A DNA stretch of 64,000 nucleotides from Paenibacillus sp. SYP-B3998 (GCF_010820665.1 NZ_JAAIKC010000006.1:186001-250000); one strand, 5' to 3'. Positions 16,923 through 25,453 are shown, counted from the stretch's first letter. Numbers and translations: made by a program. Notes: generated by a model from the sequence alone, not told the origin.

Positions 16923-18058
16923 TGGGCATTATGGGCTTCACCCTTCATAATAAAAATGAACATCCGACGCTGGCCATCCTTACCGTTAAAGACAGTAAAC
17001 GTATATTTAGGGGGAACTTGGATAATTTCATCGATTTAATTCGTACAGGAGAGCGACTGGGTCTTGATGTTTATGTTGTAACCACAACTGAATTCAATTT
17101 GACCGCTTCTCAACTAAATGGCTATCGATACGATTTTGACAAAAAAAAGTGGCGGAGGGATCTTGTTCCCTCTCCCCATGTCGTTTACAACCGAATCCCT
17201 TATCGCAAAATGGAAATGAAGCCGGAAGTCCAGCAAACGATTCAAGCTTGTAATCGCAGCAGTTCCGTGCACTTGTTCAACTCTTCATTTTTCAACAAAT
17301 GGACCCTTTTTGAATGGTTGAATAGTGCTAAAGAAAGTAAGCCGCATATCCCGGATACGCAGCAGCTCACATCAGCAAGAGATATTACGCAATTATTGCG
17401 AAAACACGCCGTGCTCTATTTAAAACCTGTCAAAGGCAAAGCGGGTAAAGGGATTATGCGAGTCGAACGCATTACTCATACAAATAAAAATAACGAGTAT
17501 CGCTTGAGCCGGCAAGAAAATAAAAAGATGGTCTATACGCTCCACAGCACCGTCGATGATCTTTGGAAAGAATGGATGCAACACCGCGGTTCACATGACT
17601 ATATCGTGCAGCAGGGGATTACCTTAACTCGCTATAATCAACGTGCTTATGATTTACGAGCGCTCATCCAGAAATCGTCCAAGGGCAATTGGAGCGTGTC
17701 GGGTATCGGTGCTCGTGTAGCCGGAAAATCAAGTATCACGACGCATGTGCCACGCGGCGGCTCCATCGACAATCCAAGTAAGCTGCTCACGGATGCTTTT
17801 GGCGCAATGGAAGCGAAAAACATCCTGAAACGAGCAAGATCAGCTGCGGTTACATTGGCGAAGCAAATCGAGAAGTCATCGGGAAATTTGCTGGGAGAGA
17901 TGTCAATGGATCTAGGAGTGGATACGAAATCTAATATTTGGTTTTTCGAAGCGAATGCCAAACCTATGAAATTCGACGAGCCCGAAATTCGCAAGAAATC
18001 GCTTGAACGTATCATCCGATACAGCCTCTATTTAATTAACCATGGGAGAAGAAGGTGA
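16922..18058 (+). CDS. YheC-type ATP-grasp protein, array copy 4 (short form)
   Basis: A 378-aa short-form YheC/YheD-family ATP-grasp protein. Signatures: YNRIPYRKME near residue 90, the FFNKWTLFEWL block, YLKPVKGKAGKG (about 170), YIVQQGITL, YDLRALIQK, GEMSMDLGVD and WFFEANAKP. The start ATG overlaps the stop of copy 3 by one base, with AGGAGGG inside the upstream coding sequence, so translation is coupled. Nucleotide and metal residues look intact. It is probably in one operon with copies 1-3 and 5. Confidence 0.9.
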   Translation: MGIMGFTLHNKNEHPTLAILTVKDSKRIFRGNLDNFIDLIRTGERLGLDVYVVTTTEFNLTASQLNGYRYDFDKKKWRRDLVPSPHVVYNRIPYRKMEMKPEVQQTIQACNRSSSVHLFNSSFFNKWTLFEWLNSAKESKPHIPDTQQLTSARDITQLLRKHAVLYLKPVKGKAGKGIMRVERITHTNKNNEYRLSRQENKKMVYTLHSTVDDLWKEWMQHRGSHDYIVQQGITLTRYNQRAYDLRALIQKSSKGNWSVSGIGARVAGKSSITTHVPRGGSIDNPSKLLTDAFGAMEAKNILKRARSAAVTLAKQIEKSSGNLLGEMSMDLGVDTKSNIWFFEANAKPMKFDEPEIRKKSLERIIRYSLYLINHGRRR

Positions 18059-18064
18059 CTATGC

Positions 18065-19162
18065 TTGGCTTCACGACGACTAGGCGTGCTCGCTATTTAT
18101 TTAGGCAAAACGAAGCTGGAGGAACTCTCTTATTTTCGTAGACTTAGTCAGGAAGGAAGAAAACTTGGGGTTCAAGTCGAGGTTTTTACGCCTGATGATG
18201 TAGAAAGCGACATTGCTGTGCGCACGCTAACGTATGATCCCTCATCGCAGAAGTGGGTTAGAAGGCTAACGTCTTTCCCATCCATTATCTACGATCGCTG
18301 CCGCTATCAAGCCGCCGCTAACTATCAAATGCTGAAGGCATTTCGCAAAAAACACGCAAGGCTCACTTATTTAAGCAAGCCTTTAGCGAATAAATGGAAA
18401 ATGCATCAAATACTAACCGAGAGTGAATCGATTCGAGACTATCTGCCAGTCACCATACGTTACAGTACGACTCAGGAGCTAATGCGCTTTCTCAAAAAAC
18501 ATAAACTCATTTACGTCAAACCGAAGAACGGAACCGGCGGAAGAGGTATCCTGCGCATAGAGCAAATCGAGACTGACCTTTATCTTCTGCAAGGTCGCAA
18601 TCAGTATCGAAAAATACTGGCTCCGTATCGCGCAACGGAAAAGCAGCTCATGATCAAGCTGAACACGCTTAAATTAAGCCCTGACTATGTTGTACAACAA
18701 GGTATCCAACTTACCTTACAGGATGGCCGCGTGCATGATTATCGACTGCTCATCCAAAAAAATGGCAGTGGCGAGTGGGAAGTCACCGGCTGCGCAGGAC
18801 GCATCGGTCCTCAGCGAAGTATTACGTCAAACCTTCATGGCGGCGGCAGTGCTGTCGCGTTAGAGAAGCTTCTAACCTATCGTTTTACTTCAAAAGTCAA
18901 GATCGATGTTATCAAAAAAGAAATGAATAGCTTTGCTTTCAAGCTCGCTAATTTTCTTGAAACTAAGTTTGGTAAACTTTGCGAATTAGGTATGGATATT
19001 GCCGTGGATCCGAAAGGCAACGTCTGGCTGCTTGAAGTGAATCCAAAGCCATCCCGCGAAGTATTCCATAAAATCGGCCAAAAGGCAACCTACCAGAAGG
19101 CGGTTACACGGCCACTGGAATACGCCCTTTGGATGATGAAAGAGAATAAGAAAAGCGATTAA
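18065..19162 (+). CDS. YheC-type ATP-grasp protein, array copy 5 (short form)
   Basis: A 365-aa short-form family member beginning RRLGVLAIYLGK. ATP-grasp signatures: YVKPKNGTGGRG (about 158), YVVQQGIQL, HDYRLLIQK, CELGMDIAVD and WLLEVNPKPSR. The start is TTG at 18065, preceded by GAAGGTGA; the nearby ATG at 18061 is out of frame. It is six bases after copy 4 and closes the array. It converges on the zinc-type exporter gene with only 75 bases between stops and no obvious terminator. Confidence 0.88.
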   Translation: MASRRLGVLAIYLGKTKLEELSYFRRLSQEGRKLGVQVEVFTPDDVESDIAVRTLTYDPSSQKWVRRLTSFPSIIYDRCRYQAAANYQMLKAFRKKHARLTYLSKPLANKWKMHQILTESESIRDYLPVTIRYSTTQELMRFLKKHKLIYVKPKNGTGGRGILRIEQIETDLYLLQGRNQYRKILAPYRATEKQLMIKLNTLKLSPDYVVQQGIQLTLQDGRVHDYRLLIQKNGSGEWEVTGCAGRIGPQRSITSNLHGGGSAVALEKLLTYRFTSKVKIDVIKKEMNSFAFKLANFLETKFGKLCELGMDIAVDPKGNVWLLEVNPKPSREVFHKIGQKATYQKAVTRPLEYALWMMKENKKSD

Positions 19163-19237
19163 TAAAGCAATGGAACGGAACGATGCCGCGTCATACTCAT
19201 CGGCTCCGTGCTACATAGATTCGTCATAATATTTCCG

Positions 19238-20200
19238 CTACACCCTGAACTCTTGATGGTTAATTGTTGAGTTCTCGATTTGTATCGTGGTATGAATAAT
19301 TCGAAATCGCTGCTCGATTTGTTCAATAGCGTTCTGTAAAATAGTCTGACTATCGCGATCATCATGAATGAGCAGATGACAGCTCAAAGCATTCAACCCC
19401 GAGGTAATCGTCCAAATATGCAAATCATGCACGTTAATGACCCCTTCAATGTCCTCCAACATGTGCTGAACTTCCGTTAATTGAATCGCAGTTGGAGTTC
19501 CTTCCATTAATATATGAAGCGTCTGCTTCAGAACTACCCATGCCCCTTTCAAAATGAGCAAAGCTACGATAACACTAATGATAGGATCTGCCACGTACCA
19601 GCCGAATAGCATGATGACGCCGCCTGCGGCAATTGCGCCTACCGAACCCAAAGCATCACCTAGGATGTGCAAATATGCACTGCGCAAATTGAGGTTACCA
19701 TGCACGTCCCCTTTGCGCATTAGAGACCAAGCGCTAATCAGGTTTGCAAGCAAACCCACAGCTGCGATCAGCATCATCGAACCGCTTGCGACCTTAGGAG
19801 GGTCAATAAAACGTCCAACTGCTTCCCAGATAATAAATCCCGCAATAACGAAGAGCGTAACCGCATTAAATAATGCGGCTAGTATTTCAAAGCGATGATA
19901 GCCATACGATTTACGCGAGGAGGATGGCTTTGCCGCAAACCAAATTGCAAATAAGCTCAAAGCGAGCGCTCCAGCATCGCTTAGCATATGACCGGAGTCG
20001 GATAATAGAGCCAGACTGTTTGTAAACAGACCCCCTAGGAATTCCAGAACCATACTACAAAATGTAATCAAAAAAGCGATTAAAAGTCCTTTTTTATTCC
20101 CATCCTGAGAATGTCCGTGACCATGGTGATGATGGCCGTGGTGACCGTGATCATGACCATTATGGTCGTGTGAATGACTGTGCGAGCTGTGATTGTGCAT
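19238..20200 (-). CDS. czcD: Cation diffusion facilitator, CzcD/ZitB-like metal exporter
   Basis: A 320-aa CDF-family metal-proton antiporter, probably exporting zinc (and possibly cobalt or cadmium). The N-terminus is a striking His/Asp/Gly-rich stretch (HSHSHDHNGHDHGHHGHHHH, residues 6-25), a likely metal-binding tail. Six transmembrane helices follow, with metal-site motifs LLSDSGHMLSD in TM2 and HILGDALGS in TM5 (each HxxxD). The cytoplasmic C-terminal domain (about 220-310) contains VHDLHIWTITSG. A palindrome about 68 bases upstream may be its metal-responsive operator. Confidence 0.92.
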   Translation of the reverse strand: MHNHSSHSHSHDHNGHDHGHHGHHHHGHGHSQDGNKKGLLIAFLITFCSMVLEFLGGLFTNSLALLSDSGHMLSDAGALALSLFAIWFAAKPSSSRKSYGYHRFEILAALFNAVTLFVIAGFIIWEAVGRFIDPPKVASGSMMLIAAVGLLANLISAWSLMRKGDVHGNLNLRSAYLHILGDALGSVGAIAAGGVIMLFGWYVADPIISVIVALLILKGAWVVLKQTLHILMEGTPTAIQLTEVQHMLEDIEGVINVHDLHIWTITSGLNALSCHLLIHDDRDSQTILQNAIEQIEQRFRIIHTTIQIENSTINHQEFRV

Positions 20201-20267
20201 CTTATTTCCTCCCTATATCTGGCTTTTAGAATGGATTCCTTTAGATTTGTTTATACATACGAATAAC

Positions 20268-20287
20268 ATATGAATGAATGATCATAT
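20268..20287 (-). promoter_or_regulatory. Candidate ArsR/SmtB-type operator of the CDF exporter
   Basis: Perfect inverted repeat ATATGA-8-TCATAT upstream of the exporter gene, in an AT-rich context. ArsR-family zinc repressors such as CzrA bind related TGAA/ATATGA palindromes. No regulator gene lies nearby. Confidence 0.4.
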
Positions 20288-20334
20288 ATTAATAATAACG
20301 AAATATGCCAGCCGAAGTCAACCGCATTTCGCCT

Positions 20335-20382
20335 AAAAAACAAAAAAACCGACTCAAACGCTCATCATGCCGCGTTTGAATC
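20335..20382 (-). terminator. Terminator of the GerPF-like gene
   Basis: An 11-bp stem (20351-20361 with 20372-20382; one G-U pair) followed on the minus strand by two T runs (20342-20348 and 20335-20340). Confidence 0.8.
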
Positions 20383-20409
20383 GATTCTAACCCGTTCCAA
20401 CATTCATGT

Positions 20410-20634
20410 TTAGGTTCCTGTTGCCGTCTTGTTCGCTCCAGCCTCTACACCATCTGAATCAAAGGTTATCGTGGCACTAAATAGCGTATTAGATACGGAG
20501 AAATCCCCCGTAATTCCGCCGCCGCCGCCCGAATACGATTTGCTTGCACTGGTCGGAGCAACAACGCACGTGTCCCCGTTTATCAAGTTTCCTTCGTTTC
20601 TTATGACATTGAATACTCCTACAAATGCAGGCAT
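20410..20634 (-). CDS. Spore germination protein of the GerPA/GerPF family
   Basis: A 74-aa protein beginning MPAFVGVFNVIRNEG, with GDTCVVAPTSASKSYSGGGG and GITGDFSVSNT, the recognisable GerPA/GerPF pattern. GerP proteins sit in the spore coat or near the inner membrane and help germinants pass the coat. In Bacillus they come as a six-gene operon; here a single member stands alone. ATG at 20634 is preceded by AAAGGGTG; a GTG four codons earlier is possible. A sigma-K-like -10 lies about 35 bases upstream. Confidence 0.85.
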   Translation of the reverse strand: MPAFVGVFNVIRNEGNLINGDTCVVAPTSASKSYSGGGGGITGDFSVSNTLFSATITFDSDGVEAGANKTATGT

Positions 20635-20667
20635 TATGATCAGCACCCTTTATCTTTCAATGTGCTA

Positions 20668-20676
20668 TAGTGTATG
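20668..20676 (-). promoter_or_regulatory. Sigma-K-like -10 element ahead of the GerPF-like gene
   Basis: CATACACTA on the minus strand matches CATANNNTA completely. No AC -35 element is found 16-17 bases upstream, so the call is tentative; the same bases (CATACACT) also fit a sigma-E -10. Confidence 0.35.
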
Positions 20677-20711
20677 CCCAACATGGCATCCTTGCGACAA
20701 CATTTATTAGG

Positions 20712-21380
20712 TTAGAGATGATCCAACAGTTCAATGAAGCTTTGTATACGAATATGCGCGCCTTCAAGCTCACCTTCTTCCCGAAAACCGGCGTAATCGC
20801 ATGCGACAACGGCAAGATGGTTCGCCAGCCCCGCTTCCACATCAGAGGATCGATCGCCGACCATCCAAGCAGACTGCAGGTTATGGGTTTCAAGCAAAAT
20901 TTCAACTAGCTCATCTTTAGATTTCGTCTGATATTTCCCCGCGCTATAAAGTCCTTCAAATACTTGGCTGATCCCCTTAGCATCTACGACCTGCTTCACG
21001 TAATCCTCCAACCCGTTGCTCGCCACAAATAAGCGAATCCCTTGGGCTTGCAAGATTTCCAGCGTTTCCGCCACACCTTCATACAGTTCTCCTTCGCCTC
21101 TCAGTAAACCAGCCGTTTGATGCCGAAGAAGAAGCCGATCCGCATGCAGTCGCACTTCTTCAGAGGCTTCTGGGATGACCCGCTGCCAGATATGCTCTAA
21201 CAGCATACCGAGTCCGCCCAAAAATAGCTCCTCAGGAGGCGTTTCCCCTGCATACATCCCTTCTTCTCGCAAATCATCGAATGTAGCATGATAAGCGGGC
21301 AATAGCAGCGTTTCGGTCTTAAACAAGGTGCCATCCAAATCGAATAGCATCGCCTCAGGTCGTGTTAATTTGATTAACAT
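20712..21380 (-). CDS. HAD-superfamily phosphatase, phosphoglycolate-phosphatase-like
   Basis: A 222-aa HAD hydrolase with motif I FDLDGTLF (nucleophile Asp near residue 13), motif II ASNG, motif III Lys around KYQTKSKDE and motif IV VGDRSSDVEAG. The helical cap between motifs I and II (about 20-90) makes it a type C1 HAD like Gph or beta-phosphoglucomutase. ATG at 21380 is chosen because AGAGGA lies within the upstream extension. Substrate unknown. It precedes the GerPF-like gene by 77 bases. Confidence 0.85.
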   Translation of the reverse strand: MLIKLTRPEAMLFDLDGTLFKTETLLLPAYHATFDDLREEGMYAGETPPEELFLGGLGMLLEHIWQRVIPEASEEVRLHADRLLLRHQTAGLLRGEGELYEGVAETLEILQAQGIRLFVASNGLEDYVKQVVDAKGISQVFEGLYSAGKYQTKSKDELVEILLETHNLQSAWMVGDRSSDVEAGLANHLAVVACDYAGFREEGELEGAHIRIQSFIELLDHL

Positions 21381-21605
21381 CTCTAAGCTTCCTCTCTTGA
21401 AGCATTTCAATATGGCTTCATATAATTTGTAATGATCTTAGTTTAGAATGGCAAACATCCCCCTGTAAGTCAATGTCCCTTTTAGGTAAAAAGTCTGTTG
21501 CCGTTGCTTTACAATTCAGTTATGATTGAAATGAGAGTATTTTAAATATAAAATGATATTTTTATGCAAAACAAACACATATTTGAGCAAAAATGTTATT
21601 TACAC

Positions 21606-21621
21606 ATTTGTTATAACAAAT
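21606..21621 (+). promoter_or_regulatory. 16-bp perfect palindrome upstream of nagBA, candidate operator
   Basis: ATTTGTTATAACAAAT, a fully symmetric site beginning 2 bases after a TTTACA -35-like element (21599-21604) and ending 45 bases before the nagB start. No convincing -10 follows at 17 bases. A sugar-responsive repressor site is the natural guess; it does not match the NagR sequence I know from B. subtilis. Confidence 0.45.
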
Positions 21622-21666
21622 TAGCTAGAATCAACAACCAGCAAATGAAAGTGAGGAAATACGTTA

Positions 21667-22395
21667 ATGAACATTCACGTTTTTCAAAATGAACAAGAAT
21701 TAAATGAAGCAGGTGCAGGCATTATTACCTCGTTGGTTCAAATGCAACCAACGGCTGTACTAGGATTAGCTACGGGCGGCACGCCAGTAGGTATCTACGA
21801 GGAACTTGTGAGAGCCTATGAGAAAGGACGCGTCTCCTTTAAATCCGTAACTACGTTTAACTTAGACGAATATGTTGGTTTGCCCGAAGATCATCCGGAA
21901 AGCTACCATGCTTATATGAAGCATCACTTATTTGCTCATATCGACCTGCCTCATACGCAAGCTCACATCCCGAACGGCAACGCAGCAGATAGTGAGGCCG
22001 AGTGCGAATATTACAATCAAGAACTAGAAAACGTGAAACAGATTGATTTGCAAATTCTTGGACTCGGGCATAACGGTCATATCGGCTTTAATGAACCCGA
22101 TCACTCTCTCGTTAGCGGTACCCACCGTGTCGAATTGAAGCCAGAAACGCGCGAAGCGAATGCACGTTATTTTAACTCCATTGACGAAGTTCCGACTCAT
22201 GCCCTAACTATGGGTGTAGGTACAATCTTGAAAGCCAAAACGATTCTGCTTATCGTTCGTGGCGCAGACAAGGCTGAAATCGTCCACCGCGCTTTAACGG
22301 GTCCTATTACAACTGAAATTCCTGCGACGCTTCTGCAAACCCACCCGCATCTGGTCGTTCTTCTCGACGCGGAGGCTGGGAGGTTATTTCAATGA
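21667..22395 (+). CDS. nagB: Glucosamine-6-phosphate deaminase
   Basis: A 242-aa NagB, converting glucosamine-6-phosphate to fructose-6-phosphate and ammonia. Motifs: GLATGGTPVGIYEEL (phosphate loop, about 36-50), FNLDEYVGL with the catalytic Asp, and GLGHNGHIGFNEP (about 136-148) with the ring-opening His. The length is that of the short Bacillus type, lacking the C-terminal allosteric extension of the E. coli enzyme. GTGAGGAAA precedes the ATG. The stop overlaps nagA (ATGA), so the two are translationally coupled for amino-sugar recycling. Confidence 0.96.
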   Translation: MNIHVFQNEQELNEAGAGIITSLVQMQPTAVLGLATGGTPVGIYEELVRAYEKGRVSFKSVTTFNLDEYVGLPEDHPESYHAYMKHHLFAHIDLPHTQAHIPNGNAADSEAECEYYNQELENVKQIDLQILGLGHNGHIGFNEPDHSLVSGTHRVELKPETREANARYFNSIDEVPTHALTMGVGTILKAKTILLIVRGADKAEIVHRALTGPITTEIPATLLQTHPHLVVLLDAEAGRLFQ

Positions 22396-23564
22396 GTGAA
22401 ATCATCATTCATCATACTGCCGTTGTAACCGAGCAAGGAGTTATAGAAAATGGCGTCATCCGTATCACGGATGGCGTAATTTCATATATAGGGGATGCGG
22501 AAACCTGGCGGCCAGAAACCGCGTCTGGTGAAGCTCAGCATATTGATGCAAAAGGAGGCTGGTTGCTGCCTGGTTTCATTGATGTGCATGTCCATGGCGG
22601 TTATGGCGCTGATTTCATGGATGCCACACCAGAAGCGATGGATACAATTACCCGTTTCCATGCTCAAAATGGTACCACCTCTATGCTCGCTACGACGATG
22701 ACTGCTACACGTGAAAATATTGACCGTGTTCTTGGTGAAGTACACCGTTATATGAGTAAACCTATGCCTTACGCTGAGCTGCTCGGCGTTCACATGGAAG
22801 GACCCTTCATCTCGCCGAAATGGGCAGGTGCACAAGACCCAAACCTTATGCTGCTTCCGCAGCTTGATTGGCTTAAAGATTGGTACGAGCGCTACCCACA
22901 GCTCGTGCGTCAGTTAACCTTAGCCCCTGAACGCGAAGGGGGCCTTGAGATGATCGCGTGGCTGCGCGATCATAACATTGTAGCCGCATGCGGCCACACC
23001 GACGCGACCTACGCCGACATTCAAGAGGCGGTTGGCGCTGGACTCTCGCATGCGGTCCACACCTACAATGCAATGAAGCCGCTTCATCATCGCGAACCTG
23101 GTACCGTCGGTGCGGTACTTACCGACGCCCGCATCAGCGGCGAAGTGATCGCCGATGGGCACCATGTGCACCCTGCAGCGATCCGCCTGCTGGCTATGGT
23201 CAAGCAGCCGCATGGTCTGCTGCTGATCACAGACGCAATGTCCGCCGCAGGACTTGGCGATGGTCATTACGAGCTTGGCGGGCAAGGCGTGACCGTCAAG
23301 GCGGGCGTAGCGAAACTGACCGAAGGCGGCGCACTCGCTGGCAGCACGCTCACAATGATTGACGCGCTGCGTTTCATGGTGCGCGAGGTTGGTGTCAGCG
23401 TAGCCGAAGCTAGCCGTTATGCAAGCGGCAATCCAGCTCGCCTGCTGGGTGTCGAAGCGACGCATGGTTCGATCGCGCAAGGCAAGCGAGCTGACCTGCT
23501 GCTTGTGAGTCCAAAGCTAGAGCTAGAACGCGTGTGGGTTCAAGGCAGAGAAATCACCGCGTAA
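22392..23564 (+). CDS. nagA: N-acetylglucosamine-6-phosphate deacetylase
   Basis: A 390-aa amidohydrolase giving glucosamine-6-phosphate for NagB. Motifs in order: PGFIDVHVHGGYGADFMD (about 57-74), HMEGPFISPKWAGAQ with the metal-binding Glu (about 134), AACGHTDATY, VHTYNAMKPLHH and the catalytic Asp in LLITDAMSAAG (about 280). It ends with the usual small beta domain (GKRADLLLVSP). The second half is visibly richer in G+C than the first. It is the last gene before a strong terminator. Confidence 0.96.
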   Translation: MSEIIIHHTAVVTEQGVIENGVIRITDGVISYIGDAETWRPETASGEAQHIDAKGGWLLPGFIDVHVHGGYGADFMDATPEAMDTITRFHAQNGTTSMLATTMTATRENIDRVLGEVHRYMSKPMPYAELLGVHMEGPFISPKWAGAQDPNLMLLPQLDWLKDWYERYPQLVRQLTLAPEREGGLEMIAWLRDHNIVAACGHTDATYADIQEAVGAGLSHAVHTYNAMKPLHHREPGTVGAVLTDARISGEVIADGHHVHPAAIRLLAMVKQPHGLLLITDAMSAAGLGDGHYELGGQGVTVKAGVAKLTEGGALAGSTLTMIDALRFMVREVGVSVAEASRYASGNPARLLGVEATHGSIAQGKRADLLLVSPKLELERVWVQGREITA

Positions 23565-23575
23565 ATCATAACCTT

Positions 23576-23614
23576 AGCCTCGCTCTCTTCATTCAAGTGA
23601 AGAGCGAGGCTTTT
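23576..23614 (+). terminator. Terminator of nagBA
   Basis: GC-rich hairpin with arms at 23576-23590 and 23599-23611 (two-base bulge in the left arm), ending in TTTT, 12 bases after the nagA stop. Confidence 0.88.
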
Positions 23615-23732
23615 CTGTATGATTGGCCTTCCTTTCTACTCGAGATGTTCTATTTCTTTTGTAAAGATGCAGGACCTAATCTTGTTATGTCGAAAAATGC
23701 TTAGTATCCATTGTAAGGAAAGAGGACTCATT

Positions 23733-24488
23733 ATGATCTATGCGCTTAAAATTGCATACACCTTACTATTTCCTCCAGGCATTATTATTGTTCTCCTGCT
23801 TAGTATTGCATTAAGGCTACAACAAAAAAGAGAATTTATCGGATCACTTCTCGTGGGAGTTGCCGCCCTTGTATTATGTGCAACCTCCCTCCCTTATATA
23901 GGCAATGAGTTCCTTCAGTCTATCGAACAAAGATACTCACCGCCTAAACAGTTTTCTGGTGACGTGCTCATCATGTTAACAGGCGGCGCTACGCAGGATA
24001 CTCCCAACCCGCTGACGGGTGGAGAGGGCTATCTATCTCCTTCTACTTCTGCTCGTGTTTTAACCACGGTTGAGCTTTATCGCAACACCAAGCTGCCAAT
24101 AATCCTATCCGGTGGACAAGTATTCAGTGATACAGGCAATGAATCGCAGATCGCAAAACGGCACCTTCTTGCTCTTGGTGTGCCCGACTCGGCGATTACC
24201 CTTGACGATACAAGCCGCAACACTAAAGAAAATGCGGCTAATGCCGTGACCATCCTGAACCAAAAGAGCTGGGAACGCCCCATCCTTGTTACATCAGCTT
24301 TTCATATGGCACGAGCGGTGAAACAATTCCAAAAACACAAGGTCAACGTAATTCCCTACCCCACAGACTTTCAAACAAATCGCAAACAAACGATATACTT
24401 CAGTAAATTCATCCCTTCTTCCAGCGGACTTTCAACAACAACCATGGCGCTTAAAGAGTATCTCGGCTTACTTGGTGCGCGGAAATAA
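23733..24488 (+). CDS. YdcF/ElyC-like DUF218 membrane protein
   Basis: A 251-aa protein with two N-terminal transmembrane helices (LKIAYTLLFPPGIIIVLLL and SLLVGVAALVLCATSLPYI) and an extracytoplasmic DUF218 domain (about 75-240). Domain marks: VLIMLTGGATQD, LPIILSGGQV, DDTSRNTKENA and LVTSAFHMARA. Family members such as ElyC and SanA affect envelope integrity, possibly through lipid-carrier metabolism; enzymatic function is undefined. ATG 23733 has GGAAAGAGGA upstream; the open frame to 23619 runs over the nagA terminator, so the longer form is unlikely. Confidence 0.82.
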   Translation: MIYALKIAYTLLFPPGIIIVLLLSIALRLQQKREFIGSLLVGVAALVLCATSLPYIGNEFLQSIEQRYSPPKQFSGDVLIMLTGGATQDTPNPLTGGEGYLSPSTSARVLTTVELYRNTKLPIILSGGQVFSDTGNESQIAKRHLLALGVPDSAITLDDTSRNTKENAANAVTILNQKSWERPILVTSAFHMARAVKQFQKHKVNVIPYPTDFQTNRKQTIYFSKFIPSSSGLSTTTMALKEYLGLLGARK

Positions 24489-24532
24489 GTTAAGAGTGCC
24501 GACACCGTCTTTTGGTTAATCTAGACATACAG

Positions 24533-24564
24533 AAAAGCCTAAACCTTATTCAGGTTCTAGGCTT
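24533..24564. terminator. Bidirectional terminator between ydcF-like gene and cotJC
   Basis: Arms AAGCCTAAACC (24535-24545) and GGTTCTAGGCTT (24553-24564) with one bulged base. AAAA and TTCTTC flank it, so it can serve both converging genes; the minus direction has the better T-tract. Confidence 0.7.
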
Positions 24565-24598
24565 CTTCATCCTTATAGGCATTTCCCAAAATCATCAA

Positions 24599-25168
24599 TC
24601 AAAACACACGCTGACGCTCCTGATCCTCCTTCAACATCTCCACAGCTTCTCTAAAACGCAGGGAGTGAACGATCTCCCTTTCGCGTAGGAATTTCAATCC
24701 ATCCTGAAGATCGACATCATCCGTCAAATCAATGAGCCACTGATACGTAGCTCGAGCCTTCTCCTCCGCGGCTATATCTTCATATAGATCCGCTATCGGA
24801 TCACCCTTCGCTTGTATGTAGGTAGCTGTCCATGGTACACCGGAAGCACTTTGGTAAAACAACGCTCTATCATGGCTAACGTAATGATCATCTAGCCCTG
24901 CTGCTTTTATCTGGTCTACAGTTGCATCTTTGGTTAACTTATACACCATGGTGGCAATCATTTCCAAATGGGCGAATTCTTCCGTGCCAATGTCCGTTAG
25001 AAGTCCGATCACTTTGTCTGGAATCGTGTAGCGTTGATTCAAATAACGAAGCGCAGCCGCAAGTTCGCCGTCTGCTCCTCCATACTGCTCAAGAAGCAGT
25101 TTGGCCATATGGGGATCACACTTACTAACACGTACAGGGTATTGAAGCTTTTTCTCATAAATCCACAT
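24599..25168 (-). CDS. cotJC: Spore coat protein CotJC, manganese-catalase family
   Basis: A 189-aa ferritin-like four-helix protein related to manganese catalases, found in the spore coat. Metal-ligand regions include GTEEFAHLEMIATMVYKL (Glu and His, about 66-84) and EEKARATYQWLID with the distal REIVHSLRFREA (Glu/His, about 165-176). Length matches CotJC. GAGGAGG precedes the ATG, 19 bases after cotJB. In B. subtilis the operon is made by sigma-E. Catalase activity is inferred from the family. Confidence 0.93.
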   Translation of the reverse strand: MWIYEKKLQYPVRVSKCDPHMAKLLLEQYGGADGELAAALRYLNQRYTIPDKVIGLLTDIGTEEFAHLEMIATMVYKLTKDATVDQIKAAGLDDHYVSHDRALFYQSASGVPWTATYIQAKGDPIADLYEDIAAEEKARATYQWLIDLTDDVDLQDGLKFLREREIVHSLRFREAVEMLKEDQERQRVF

Positions 25169-25186
25169 GCGCTTTGCTTCCTCCTC

Positions 25187-25453
25187 TCACACTTGCCATG
25201 GCCAAGGAGCTTCTATCCATTGCCAAGGTTGTTTGCTGTAGGCGTGCCCAAAAGGCATTAAGGGGCCGAACTCCAACTCGAATTGATTAGCAATATGCAT
25301 CCTTTTTTGAGCGAATTTATTATATTGTTGAAGCGCAGCCAAATCGTCTGGATGGGTGTCCAAATACAACGTAAGTTCGACCAAGACGAAATCCACGGCT
25401 TGTAAATCATGAAGCTGACTATAATAGGACTCGGGCATTCCTACCTGACTCAT
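25187..25453 (-). CDS. cotJB: Spore coat protein CotJB
   Basis: An 88-aa protein with the CotJB pattern: YYSQLHDLQAVDFVLVELTL, LDTHPDDLAALQQYN and a tail FGPLMPFGHA followed by WQWIEAPWPWQ. It is required with CotJA and CotJC for coat assembly of this trio. Its ATG overlaps the cotJA stop (ATGA). Confidence 0.92.
   Translation of the reverse strand: MSQVGMPESYYSQLHDLQAVDFVLVELTLYLDTHPDDLAALQQYNKFAQKRMHIANQFELEFGPLMPFGHAYSKQPWQWIEAPWPWQV

Noticed and set aside
22482..23480. Several long frames antisense or shifted within nagA
   Set aside because: nagA is complete with all catalytic motifs, and the GC-rich half naturally creates open shadow frames.
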